Assembly: GCA_037178625.1 (NCBI GenBank)
Contig: CM074131.1
Coordinates: forward strand, 1,054,001 to 1,118,000
Direction of reading: 5' to 3'
Source of the DNA: Skeletonema tropicum
Lineage: Eukaryota; Bacillariophyta; Thalassiosirophyceae; Thalassiosirales; Thalassiosiraceae
Length of the DNA stretch: 64,000 nucleotides
Positions 1-8,920 of the stretch are shown in pieces (position 1 is the first letter of the stretch; each line of letters starts with the position of its first letter). Position numbers and translations under genes: made by a program. Below the pieces are notes generated by a model. That model did no database searches, was not told the DNA's origin, and worked only from the letters and a program-made list of their open reading frames with translations.

Positions 1-27
1 TAATCTGATTAACTTTGTATTTATTAC

Positions 28-2607
28 TCATGCTATACATCTTTTTGCATTGATTGCAGCATCTGCAATGGCTCTTATTTTTGTTGTATCCTTTGTCAAA
101 TGATCAAGTGAGAGCTGAAACACTTTTGTAATCTCATCGGCCGCCATGATACACTTTTTCATGTCTTCCTCCTTCAAATTCACCTCACTAAAGTTCAATT
201 GTGAAATTGTCCTGCCTAGACTTTCAAGCTTCTTCGATGTCTTTCGCGTTACTTCCACCACTTCTAGAAGCGCATTTGTGTTGTCATTACCACCATCGTA
301 TGGGACAATCACATCGCTCTCAACCGGTGATTGCTTCGTAACCGAAGCTACAGTTACCAACATCTTTTCTATGTCTACCAAGGTAGTATCGAAGCTTTGA
401 GCCACGCGAATATTAGTACTCATGACTTGAGCAAGGGCCTGCAGCGTCCCTTCAAAATCGAAGTCATTTTGAGGTATATCCGTGATGCCATCTATGAGTC
501 TCGTTGTTGTGTTGCAGGACTGAAGCAACTTCTGCACTTTGCTGGTTACATCTTTCTGCATTTCCTGAGCATCCTGAATGATAGGGTGCAGCATTTTCAG
601 TGCGTCGGTTGCCTTCAAGTGACTATTTCGCTGTTGAGACGAGGCTCTCATTGACTTCGGCGACAAGTTAGTAGCCTCAAGAAGTTGTTCGAGTTCACTC
701 AATTGTGCAAACATCTTACTTTTCGACATTTTCATTTCCTTCTGTAGGGCCCCAACAGTTTGAATAGCTTCCACAGCTACTTCTCTCAGAAGTGTATTCT
801 TTGCTGAAAAGTCATCTATTTCTTTGGCGACCAACGCAGACTTTTCTTGACTGACTCTCTCTTCAGCGTTGTCCAACTTTTTCAAGAGCTGCTCCAAAAG
901 AGATGACTGCTGCGTCGTTTTTTCCTTCAATTCTTCCTTCAGCTCTGCTTGAACCTTCATATGATGTGATAATTTTGCCTCAAGTTCAATGTTGCTTTCT
1001 TTCAATTCGTTGTTCAATCTTATCTGACTTCTTTCACTTTCACTCAGTAATTCAATTTTGCACTGATTTTCTTGAGCTCTTTTCGTTTGTTCTTTCAATT
1101 CTGTCACAGTTTCAGAATGAATTGCGTTGAGACTATCAAACTCATTTTGTAGCTGTGCATATCTGGAATTCAACTCACTGTTTAATCGAATCCGACTCTC
1201 TCCACTTTCTTTCATAACGTCAACCATATACTGACTTTCTTCCGCTTTTTTCGTTTGCTCTTTCAATTCAAATACCGTGTCTGAATGAATTGTATTGAGG
1301 TTGTCAAACTCTCTTTGCAGCTGTGCATATTTCGCTTCCATAACCTGAAGCCTAGCTTCCAATGCGTTGTTGCTGTGATTACCGTGTGACGGTGTGCGCT
1401 TAGAAGAATGTGGAGATGCTGCTACTCGTGGTGGAGACATTAGCACATACTCAGAAGGACGAGGGCTCGCGTGAATATGCCTCAAGTCTTCAGCGGTTGA
1501 CAAATCTCTTGTACGTGGAGTTTTGATGCGTGACCTTGGCGATTCAGCATGAAAGCTATTATTTGTAGGTGTTGATATCAGATCGTACCCATGATGATTT
1601 GTTGTCGGAGTTGCAAGCAGGTCGTATCCACGATATGGCGAAGTTGAAGGCGATTGAGTAGCGCTTCGGGAGTGGCGAGCACTCATGGGAGCTGACCTGG
1701 ATTCGCTGTTGCGTTTGTTATCTGACTTTGATGTTCTGGGAGTTTGTATTTTCTTTGGAGTTACAAAGCCATTAAGGCTGTCGTCACTGTAGTTATCATC
1801 AAGATGTTTGTCTGACGCAGATTCATCCCTGCTTCTTCCTTTCGTCAATGACTTCATGTACCTAATTACACCAGACTTTCCCATCTTACCACCAGCAACT
1901 GCACCTCTCTCTTCTAATATTTGCAACGGTACCCTTCCCTCTTCATCCTTTTCTGTCAAGCCTGCGGGGTATGCTTTCGATAGCAGCAATAGGATCCCTT
2001 CCGATTCTAAATACCTCGAAGTAATGTCAACACATTCTGATGCCAGATGTAAAGGAAGTCTTCCCTCGTTATTTTTCTCGGCTGCTGCATCAGGGAACGC
2101 ATGAATGAGTGCTTCCATAAAGTGGAGTGGAGGCGGCGGTGGCACCCCTTTGCCAGATGAAGCTAGCATAATACATGCTAGATGCAAAGGTAGATTCCTA
2201 TGTGACGGAGAATTAATCCAAACAGAAGCATCTGTTGGATGATTTTGAAGATGCTTGATAGCCTGCGCCCAACGATGGCTATTCATGAATTGAAACAATT
2301 GAGTAGGATTTTGAACAGACACCTCCAAAGAGGATGTAGAGGACTGGGTCGATGGCACTGGTTGATCACGTATCATGTTGTATTGCTCTTCGCCATCAGA
2401 CACATCGCTATACTGCTGACTGTATGGATCTTCAATGCTGCGATGGATTCTATAATCCATTTCTTCGTATCTATGCTGAGGAGTACTGGCAGAATATCGA
2501 GATTCATCCATTACTTCATCCTGACGCAATTTTAGTGTTGGACTCGGATCATGATAGGAATGAGAAGAGTTCTTCCTCCTCTCGGGTGTGGTAGTATTGA
2601 CGTACAT
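28..2607 (-). CDS. Ankyrin-repeat plus coiled-coil protein
   Basis: Single-exon frame of about 859 codons. The ATG at 2607 is chosen because the codons just upstream are non-ATG. Residues about 1-100 are polar and low in complexity. Residues about 104-235 carry two to three ankyrin-like repeats (LPLHLA and RLPLHLAS cores, then GRVPLQIL). A Ser/Pro/Thr-rich stretch with TP-containing repeats runs to about 420. A long coiled coil follows at about 425-650 and contains an internal duplication of roughly 50 residues (two blocks beginning YAQLQ and ending LKEQTK). The C-terminal part is helical. No catalytic motif is visible. The layout suggests a scaffold or cytoskeletal adaptor, but that is inference; I do not recognise a named orthologue. 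Ankyrin similarity is clear, the exact repeat count is not. Confidence 0.75.
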   Translation of the reverse strand: MYVNTTTPERRKNSSHSYHDPSPTLKLRQDEVMDESRYSASTPQHRYEEMDYRIHRSIEDPYSQQYSDVSDGEEQYNMIRDQPVPSTQSSTSSLEVSVQNPTQLFQFMNSHRWAQAIKHLQNHPTDASVWINSPSHRNLPLHLACIMLASSGKGVPPPPPLHFMEALIHAFPDAAAEKNNEGRLPLHLASECVDITSRYLESEGILLLLSKAYPAGLTEKDEEGRVPLQILEERGAVAGGKMGKSGVIRYMKSLTKGRSRDESASDKHLDDNYSDDSLNGFVTPKKIQTPRTSKSDNKRNSESRSAPMSARHSRSATQSPSTSPYRGYDLLATPTTNHHGYDLISTPTNNSFHAESPRSRIKTPRTRDLSTAEDLRHIHASPRPSEYVLMSPPRVAASPHSSKRTPSHGNHSNNALEARLQVMEAKYAQLQREFDNLNTIHSDTVFELKEQTKKAEESQYMVDVMKESGESRIRLNSELNSRYAQLQNEFDSLNAIHSETVTELKEQTKRAQENQCKIELLSESERSQIRLNNELKESNIELEAKLSHHMKVQAELKEELKEKTTQQSSLLEQLLKKLDNAEERVSQEKSALVAKEIDDFSAKNTLLREVAVEAIQTVGALQKEMKMSKSKMFAQLSELEQLLEATNLSPKSMRASSQQRNSHLKATDALKMLHPIIQDAQEMQKDVTSKVQKLLQSCNTTTRLIDGITDIPQNDFDFEGTLQALAQVMSTNIRVAQSFDTTLVDIEKMLVTVASVTKQSPVESDVIVPYDGGNDNTNALLEVVEVTRKTSKKLESLGRTISQLNFSEVNLKEEDMKKCIMAADEITKVFQLSLDHLTKDTTKIRAIADAAINAKRCIA

Positions 2608-2948
2608 TTTGACCAATGCAATGTTGAGCGCTGCTATTATAGCTTTTGCTCTTCAAGCGGCGGGCCGTTGCGCTGCTCAATACACAAAACTTGGTGCCCT
2701 CAAAGAAAGTCGATCAGAAGCTACCACACGGTGTCCGTCAATGTGGAAGAACGTGAACTTTGTTGGCGATGGTATTTTTTCATCGATGCAATGAGCACAT
2801 CTTGTGTGTCGGCAGCAAGTTTATCGGCGGCAAGTTTTGAAAAGGTGAGAGGTGAGCAATGATGGTCATTTTATGTCTCTTTAAAAAGATGGATGTCTCA
2901 ATTTCAATGAAATTCCTTTGATTGACTTCGACTTGATGCCGTTGCCTT
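2608..2948. other. Intergenic, upstream of the ankyrin gene
   Basis: No convincing gene. It should hold the promoter and 5' UTR of the minus-strand ankyrin gene. Its last eight bases (2941-2948, GTTGCCTT) are the left target-site duplication of the adjacent transposon. Confidence 0.5.
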
Positions 2949-3501
2949 CAAGGGTAAATAAGCAGGGTTGGCGTCGTTTTGTGAAATTTCAAAATCAATT
3001 TACCATCTCGTTGGAATGCCACACCATTTCCCTGATTCTTTCGAAAGGCACTCACAATAATCGCGAACGGGGAGGGACCCGTGAAGCGCCAAGAACAAAA
3101 ACGAATACTCAAGAATCCAGGGTTGTTCACATTCGTTCGAATTCGTTTTGAGAAATTGCGGGAAATCCTTAAAGGGGGTAATTTCCGAATTGCGGGACTC
3201 TATTTACTTAGGGGGGAGGCAACCTTCCAAAACTCTTGCTCCTTTCCATCACTTTATGTTCGTTCGATTGACAAGATCGCCACTCGCACCCAATGAGACT
3301 CGCACTTTCGATGTTCAATCGTTCGTGGTTCACTGTTTGACTCAATCGAAAGTGGCCTCAGTCGACAAAGCGGAGAAGATTGCCGTGTGAATCGTTTTGC
3401 TTCAATTTTAATCAAATGTATCATTATCACTTGCCTCCTAGGATTTGACGACATAGTATGCACATTAAGATTTTGGCCGTGCTTTTGGAGCTCGAAACGC
3501 A

Positions 3502-3786
3502 ATGTCAAAATATTATACAACCATTGGAGGAACGGAAGTCTATCGAACTGATGATCATGCCAATGCCGCGTGGAATAAATTAGAAACTGAAGGCAGGCGT
3601 AATCCAGCTTGCCCGACAGGAAGTGTCTGCAGGACCTCGTTGAGAGGAAGACATGCCAGAGTTGAAGAGATTGCTCGAATAGCTCAAGAGGAAGAGGAAC
3701 GGAATGCTCGCCTTGCTCAGAGGATGAGAATGATCATCGAGAGGAAGTGGAAAGTGATGGAAAGATTCAAGAAGAAGATGATTTGA
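3502..3786 (+). CDS. Small hypothetical frame inside the transposon (94 codons)
   Basis: ATG-initiated frame of 94 codons. The second half is rich in charged residues (Glu, Arg, Met) and predicted helical. No known domain or zinc motif is seen. It lies inside the hAT-like element, so it may be a leftover of cargo or a chance frame. There is no intron evidence and no recognisable homology. Confidence 0.25.
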   Translation: MSKYYTTIGGTEVYRTDDHANAAWNKLETEGRRNPACPTGSVCRTSLRGRHARVEEIARIAQEEEERNARLAQRMRMIIERKWKVMERFKKKMI

Positions 3787-4052
3787 TACTACGCAATTAT
3801 TAGTCTTTCTTACAACTTTCGAGTCCACTAACTGCGAAGATTTCAGCACAAACAGAATTACAGCGATTCGTTTTAGCGCTATCGTACAATTAATTGATCA
3901 AATCATGAGATGATCAAATCATGAGAAAGAAGATTGATCGAATAAGGCAATCCTCCACGCACAGCTATGATACGGCCAGGGCAATGCAAAGAAAGGATTT
4001 TAGTACCTTTTAACAGCTAGCAGCATTTAATGAGTATTGAGACAAATCTGCC

Positions 4053-4092
4053 GCCGACCCCATCGCCTGCATCTTGCAGGCATGGGGTCGGC
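4053..4092. repeat. Strong hairpin
   Basis: Arms GCCGACCCCAT and ATGGGGTCGGC (11 bp) enclose a second stem GCCTGC/GCAGGC with a 5-nt loop and one unpaired base. It lies inside the transposon. The sequences on either side contain diverged direct repeats (around 4105-4130 and 4290-4315; around 4187-4205 and 4355-4370), so this part of the element is built from duplicated short blocks. Confidence 0.6.
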
Positions 4093-4595
4093 TTTCGAAA
4101 ATCAAAATCAAAGATACCTGTGACTTCCTACTCATTTCGCTGGCGTGCATTCGTCTATTTACCTGCTTCAGTCTTCTCGACACTATGTGCTCTATAAATA
4201 GCACACGGTGCACGTTGCACAGTGCACAATAGTGCCGAATGTTCATACTAATAATCGCCCTCCAAACTTACGCCGTGAAGTTTTGGGAGAGCCAAAGATA
4301 CTGTGACTTCCGAGTTTGATGCACCTATGTATCTGCTTGAACTTCTCTCTATTCTAGAGCACACGGTGCTTCCTAGTCCGCTAACCGGTATTCGAATTTA
4401 GCGATTCTTCACAAGTTCCGATGTATCGCTCCTATTATCCGCAGTGATCCAGAAACGGCATCGAAGTTACCTAAGTAGTATTGTCATTACGACTTTGAGA
4501 TCCCTATAATTGAGTCTCGCTTGCCTTCATTGAGTCTCGGTTGCCCGCCCGATCTCCGTCATTGAAAGCTCAAATTTAACACTCTGTGCCAGCAT

Positions 4596-4932
4596 CCATG
4601 GTCGACGTTGCCGCCGCTGAAATAGACCAAGTTAATAGCCGTAATATCGGCCGATCGGTGGCTGATCGTTACTATGGATTATTATGTCTGTGTTATCGTG
4701 CTTGGATCCAGCAGAAACGCTCCTTGGGACGTTCAATAAGCATTGTGCAGTGGGCGGCGCTCGCCGGACGTCACCGTCTAATATTGCCTCCATGCTGCCT
4801 TCTCTCAGGGGATTTGGCAGCGGCGAGGGCTTCAACACCAACATAATAATCCATAGTAACCGTCAGCCACCGATCACCCCATAATACGGCTATTAACTTG
4901 GTCTAATTCAACGGCGGCAACGGTGACCATGG
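4596..4932. mobile_element. MITE-like inverted repeat nested in the hAT-like element
   Basis: The left arm (4596 to about 4690) and right arm (about 4842-4932) are inverted copies over about 90 bp with roughly ten mismatches. Both begin CCATGGTC and contain the shared core GACCAAGTTAATAGCCGTA. About 150 bp lie between the arms with no coding sequence. No clear target duplication is seen, so the outer limits are uncertain. It may be a nested MITE or an internal palindrome of the host element. Confidence 0.6.
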
Positions 4933-5409
4933 TTGCCGTGCCTTGAGCGGCATGGTCAGTGCTGATCATCCTGTTCGGACCGGCACTGACTTTCGCATTC
5001 CAGTTTGCCGACGAGACGGTAACGGTACTCAGCATTTTTATTAGGTAAAATTTTGGCGGGAACCGTCGTCGCCAACCCTGCTTATTTACACTTGGCTTGG
5101 TTGCCTTTCATTTGACAGCGTATCGAGCAAGCAACCCTGTCACCATAAAATAGAAGTACTCGTCTCAATCAAGAACAAGACCGCGATAACAACGCAGTAA
5201 CACTAAGAGAAAGCTCCATCGTACTACGTGGCCAGCTAGAATTACGACTTTTTACGATTAAAAGATTAGAGTTCGGAATCGGGTGGAGAAATTTTTCAAA
5301 TCAGCCCACAAAACACACACCGAAGAATAGAATCGACAAACCTAACACTTCGAAACCAAAACGAGCACAGCAATTTCTCATCAAGAAAGTAACCTACAAA
5401 TCACACAAT

Positions 5410-6226
5410 ATGGATTTTGTTGCAGCAGGAGGAGTTGACAACGGTGGTTTTGATTTCATGTCATGGTAGGTTTTCTCTGCATTACACCGTGGAATTTCCA
5501 TCGTATTCATATGTAACTAACGAAACCTCACTAAACCGAACTTGACGTCTTTACCACTTCTACAATGCACACAGGTACATGGATATACCAGTCATTTCCC
5601 GTCTATACTTTACAGGGGCATTCCTAACAACCGCAGGCTGTGCCTTGGACATCATCAGCCCCTTCTCCCTCTACTTTAACTTTGATCTTATATTCTTCCA
5701 AGGGCAAATATGGAGATTGCTCACAACATATCTCTTCTTTGGGATGTTTTCAATAGATTTCATGTTTCACATGTACTTTTTGGTGCGGTATTGTCGAATG
5801 TTGGAAGAGGGGGACTTCCGTGGACGTACGGCAAATTTTGTCATGATGATTATGTTTGGAGTTATCTTCATGACGGCGGTAGCTCCGTTTGTGAGTGTGC
5901 ATTTCTTGGGCAGTTCGTTAACCTTCATGATGGTTTACGTATGGGGAAGGCGCAACGAAGATATCCGAATGAGCTTCCTGGGCGTGTTTACATTCAATGC
6001 CCCTTATCTACCATGGGTAATGCTTACCTTCTCAATGTTGCTGGGGAATGGTGTTTTGATGGATGCTATTGGAATAATAGTTGGTCATACCTACTACTTC
6101 TTGGAGTATGTTTATCCCGCAGTTGCAGAGATTCGAGGATGGAGAAGGAAGAAAATATTAGAGCCGCCGAGGATATTGCATTGGATTTGTGGTACATACC
6201 ACGGTCAAGATCTACATCACGATTAA
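5410..6226 (+). CDS. Derlin family protein (two exons)
   Basis: Rhomboid-like ER membrane protein of the Derlin family, which works in ER-associated degradation by moving misfolded proteins toward the cytosol. Exon 1 is 5410-5465 (ATG at 5410) and exon 2 is 5575-6226. Splicing restores the Derlin start 'S-W-Y-M-D-I-P-V-[IT]-R' across the junction, giving about 235 aa against the usual 210-250. Hydrophobic segments fit the family: the N-terminal half holds the FFQGQIWRL-like motif followed by TYLFFG, and later helices include the GSSLTFMMVYVW region. An AATAAA lies about 45 bases after the stop, and PIG-U ends tail-to-tail within 60 bp, so the 3' UTRs probably overlap. Diatoms can also carry a plastid-symbiont (sDer1) version; I see no bipartite presequence, so the host ER form is more likely. 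Confidence 0.88.
5466..5574 (+). other. Intron of the Derlin gene
   Basis: 109 nt with donor GTAGGT and acceptor CACACAG. Removing it joins TG|G and yields the conserved W-Y-M-D-I-P. Confidence 0.85.
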
Positions 6227-6284
6227 ATGGACAGTCGCCAACAGAGATAAATACACTGTAATTGTATTGAATAAAAATAATTCA

Positions 6285-8132
6285 TTATAAAAATACAACA
6301 TTGGGTTGCTCTTTGGGTAGTTCTTCCTCTTGGGGTTCAGCTGGAAACAACTTATTCATGTCAGCATTGCCCTCAGATTCTATGCCATTCGTCTCAAAAA
6401 TGCTACCGTTCGATTTTGGCCTTTCTTCAATCTTTTCATCATCATCCTTTTTCACAATTGTATCGCCCTTTTCCACCATCCTCAATACCTTGTCTCGCTT
6501 GACCGATGCACTGACGAAATCAAGTGTTATGATACTAACAAATATTCCATAAGCGAAGCACTGGAAGAAGATGTAATTTGCATTACCATTTCCAGTAACA
6601 AGCCACATCCGATGAAATGTGATGAACAATAGTACTGGCACTGGAATAGCAAATAGTGAGATAAGAGACAAATTGCGCATACGAGCAATGGTCCGAGGAT
6701 TGAGCATCGCCAGTAGCAATCCTAGTGTGAGAGTATGAATTGTAGTTGTCGGTCGAAAGATAGCCCAAAGTAGATTACAAGTGGCTGCCAAAACAGATGG
6801 ATATCGATGCAAGCGAATCGTCAACGGGATGACAAACATTGCTGGTACTCCGGCAACAAATTCTGTAAAGTAAGACCGAAAGCGATCGAACATTTGCACG
6901 AAGAAGTACCAATGTAGACCCATCGATGGTCCTGGAAGCGATCCACTTTGGTCTTGATCTACAAATGCTATGTTGGGTAGCATTGTCTGAACCATTATAT
7001 TTTTGTATTCATTGCTGTCACCGCCCACTAGTAGAGAAGCCAAATAGTGCAAACCTATCGTGTAGCAGATGTATAAACTTAGCACTGCTTTCCAGTCATT
7101 GTTTTTTTTCAATTGAGATTTCAAAGAGGACGTTTGCTGATGATATCCCCTCAACATTCCTCTCCACAACAGAATTGGCACCAAAAGCATTGTATACCCC
7201 ACATCAACATATGTTGCAAGAGCCAAGAATGTTGCTGTACTAGATGCTGAATTGACTTTGATTGGTATTCCTTCCTTGGTATTTGTACTTGATGGCTTTG
7301 TTGCGTAATACAGAGAAGTTAGCGCCAATGCATCCCAAATACTTCGTAATGATCCTGTACAGTTGGCAATCATTGATACTGGATTTGAAAAGTAGAGTAG
7401 CGATACGAGTAGTGGCACTTGATCGAGTGTCAAGATTGGTTCCCTGTTCAAATGTTGTCTTGATGACGACTGATCTGATTTTTTTGTAGGATGCTTGCCA
7501 CTTTGTTGCTCCATTCCATTAGCAGTATTGCCATTGACATCAGCCGAAGTCTTTTCGTCCACGACAAAGTCGTCCAACACCTGGTTGGATAGTCCAAATA
7601 TCCAACCCCGCGCAGGACGTAATTTTTCAGGAACCACCGATAGCTTTGGATTCATTTTACAAATCTTGGTATCACGTTCTATTTCTGCCTCATGGCTATC
7701 ATTTTCCATTTCATACACTCGTTTTCCTATTTGATAAATGCAATATGCACCTATGACATCTGCGACAAGCATCATCAGCTTCTGCAATATCCAAAGTAAT
7801 GTACTTGATGATTTGAAAGGAGCAAACAATTCTCCTAAAAATGCAACAACCAATGGAGGAGCCACAATTCTTGAGCCGGGTGCGTAGATGGCACGGTAGC
7901 CTGATCTGTACTCATCATAACCTCCCCATATTGATACTTTATTGTTTAGTAGAAAACATGCCTCTTCTAAATGATCCCATGTGTGCACTGGATCCAATAT
8001 GGATGCTCGTATCGCCGGTAGGATGCCAACTCCAAACGCTTGGGTTAGAAAATCAGCTGTTGGGGCGAAGGATGTGAGCAGGCGGAGGATGGCGGAGATT
8101 GCGAAGATAATTTTTGCTGAGGAGCTCATCAT
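6285..8132 (-). CDS. PIGU: PIG-U / CDC91-like GPI transamidase subunit
   Basis: Multi-pass ER membrane protein, 615 aa, starting at the tandem ATG ATG at 8132. PIG-U is the GPI-transamidase subunit thought to recognise the lipid part of the GPI anchor. Family signatures seen: the N-terminal block with GSRIVAPPL, the LLVADVIGAYCIY helix, the lumenal LYFSNPVSMIAN-type motif, and the late GLHWYFFVQMFDRFRSYF block that is the strongest PIG-U hallmark. Further hydrophobic helices follow and the tail is charged. It is longer than animal PIG-U (about 435 aa), mainly through a polar insertion at about 150-240 and the acidic C-terminus. It is divergent from the transporter at 8921 and convergent with Derlin; both neighbours' membrane roles look unrelated. 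Confidence 0.88.
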   Translation of the reverse strand: MMSSSAKIIFAISAILRLLTSFAPTADFLTQAFGVGILPAIRASILDPVHTWDHLEEACFLLNNKVSIWGGYDEYRSGYRAIYAPGSRIVAPPLVVAFLGELFAPFKSSSTLLWILQKLMMLVADVIGAYCIYQIGKRVYEMENDSHEAEIERDTKICKMNPKLSVVPEKLRPARGWIFGLSNQVLDDFVVDEKTSADVNGNTANGMEQQSGKHPTKKSDQSSSRQHLNREPILTLDQVPLLVSLLYFSNPVSMIANCTGSLRSIWDALALTSLYYATKPSSTNTKEGIPIKVNSASSTATFLALATYVDVGYTMLLVPILLWRGMLRGYHQQTSSLKSQLKKNNDWKAVLSLYICYTIGLHYLASLLVGGDSNEYKNIMVQTMLPNIAFVDQDQSGSLPGPSMGLHWYFFVQMFDRFRSYFTEFVAGVPAMFVIPLTIRLHRYPSVLAATCNLLWAIFRPTTTIHTLTLGLLLAMLNPRTIARMRNLSLISLFAIPVPVLLFITFHRMWLVTGNGNANYIFFQCFAYGIFVSIITLDFVSASVKRDKVLRMVEKGDTIVKKDDDEKIEERPKSNGSIFETNGIESEGNADMNKLFPAEPQEEELPKEQPNVVFL

Positions 8133-8920
8133 TTTTGTTGCTTATGTTTCTGATCTATTGCACCACAATGCCAACACTAACCAATATCAATTGCTGCTGT
8201 TGCCCAATCGCAATCTATCGCAATGCCCAATGCATAATAAAAGACACAACAACCTACAACAACGATCATCAACCCACAACCACATAATTAACAAGCCACA
8301 CCTCCTGCGCTTGAGACTGCTGCTTGTAGGCAAACGGGATAGAGGGCGCGGTGGCGTGCCCACAACACCCCATGGTTTGAGGAGAGGCTGGAGGCTGGAG
8401 CTGGAAAGGGAAAATTGGGATTGGGGATTTTCGTTCGATATATGTATGGTTAATGATTGGGTACTTTGAGCTCTTTATACCCGATGTTGTGTATTTGTGG
8501 ACTCACGTGGGCGCCGCCCACAACACACCATGAAAAGCGCCCCCTATCCCAGCACGCCTGTAAGTACGAAGCGAGCCTAGCTTTGAGATGAGAGTTGGAG
8601 ATTGGAGATGGGAGGAAAGATTGCCGTCTGAATTATCCCGATCAAGCTTCGTTATTAAGGAATTCTTTTAGACAAATGAGTGAGTAGACTACTTCAATAA
8701 CGAAGCTTTGAAGCCATTTGCCCTTTTGCTCTTTTGGCCAGAAACTTCCAGCACTTTTGAAGTTCTTCGGCCGATGAGGTGTTCCGATCTCTTGACATCT
8801 TCCGGTTGTTTTGCTCACAGAACAAAATAAATGCGGCTCGCCGGGAACTAACTATCAAAACTGCATGCCGATGAACCCATAATAACTGCCAATCTCTGCT
8901 ACATTATATTACTATTAGCA
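8133..8920. promoter_or_regulatory. Divergent promoter region, PIG-U / permease
   Basis: 788 bp between two divergent starts, no gene seen. It holds two copies of a CCCACAACAC motif (around 8357 and 8517), a CACGTG hexamer near 8503, and a perfect 13-bp inverted repeat AAGCTTCGTTATT (8644-8656 and 8696-8708). No TATA box is obvious. Confidence 0.4.
8644..8708. repeat. 13-bp perfect inverted repeat in promoter
   Basis: AAGCTTCGTTATT and its exact reverse complement are separated by 39 bp. The inner word CGAAGCTT also forms the palindrome CGAAGCTTCG upstream of every FCP copy (for example near 11520). Confidence 0.55.

Larger units (their letters stand above)
2949..5099. mobile_element. hAT-like DNA transposon with 8-bp TSD, apparently non-autonomous
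   Basis: The element is flanked by perfect 8-bp direct repeats GTTGCCTT at 2941-2948 and 5100-5107. The ends start CAAG and share the 20-bp inverted repeat GTAAATAAGCAGGGTTGGCG at 2955-2974 (reverse complement at 5071-5090); a few bases differ between CAAG and that core. An 8-bp TSD with short CA(A/G)G-type ends is typical of the hAT superfamily. No transposase frame is visible, only a 94-codon frame of unknown nature. Internal structures include a strong hairpin (4053-4092) and a nested inverted-repeat element (4596-4932). It sits between the ankyrin and Derlin genes. The superfamily is inferred from the ends alone. Confidence 0.75.

Noticed and set aside
2607..2616. Three extra codons at the ankyrin protein start
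   Set aside because: They depend on a TTG start; the first ATG is at 2607.
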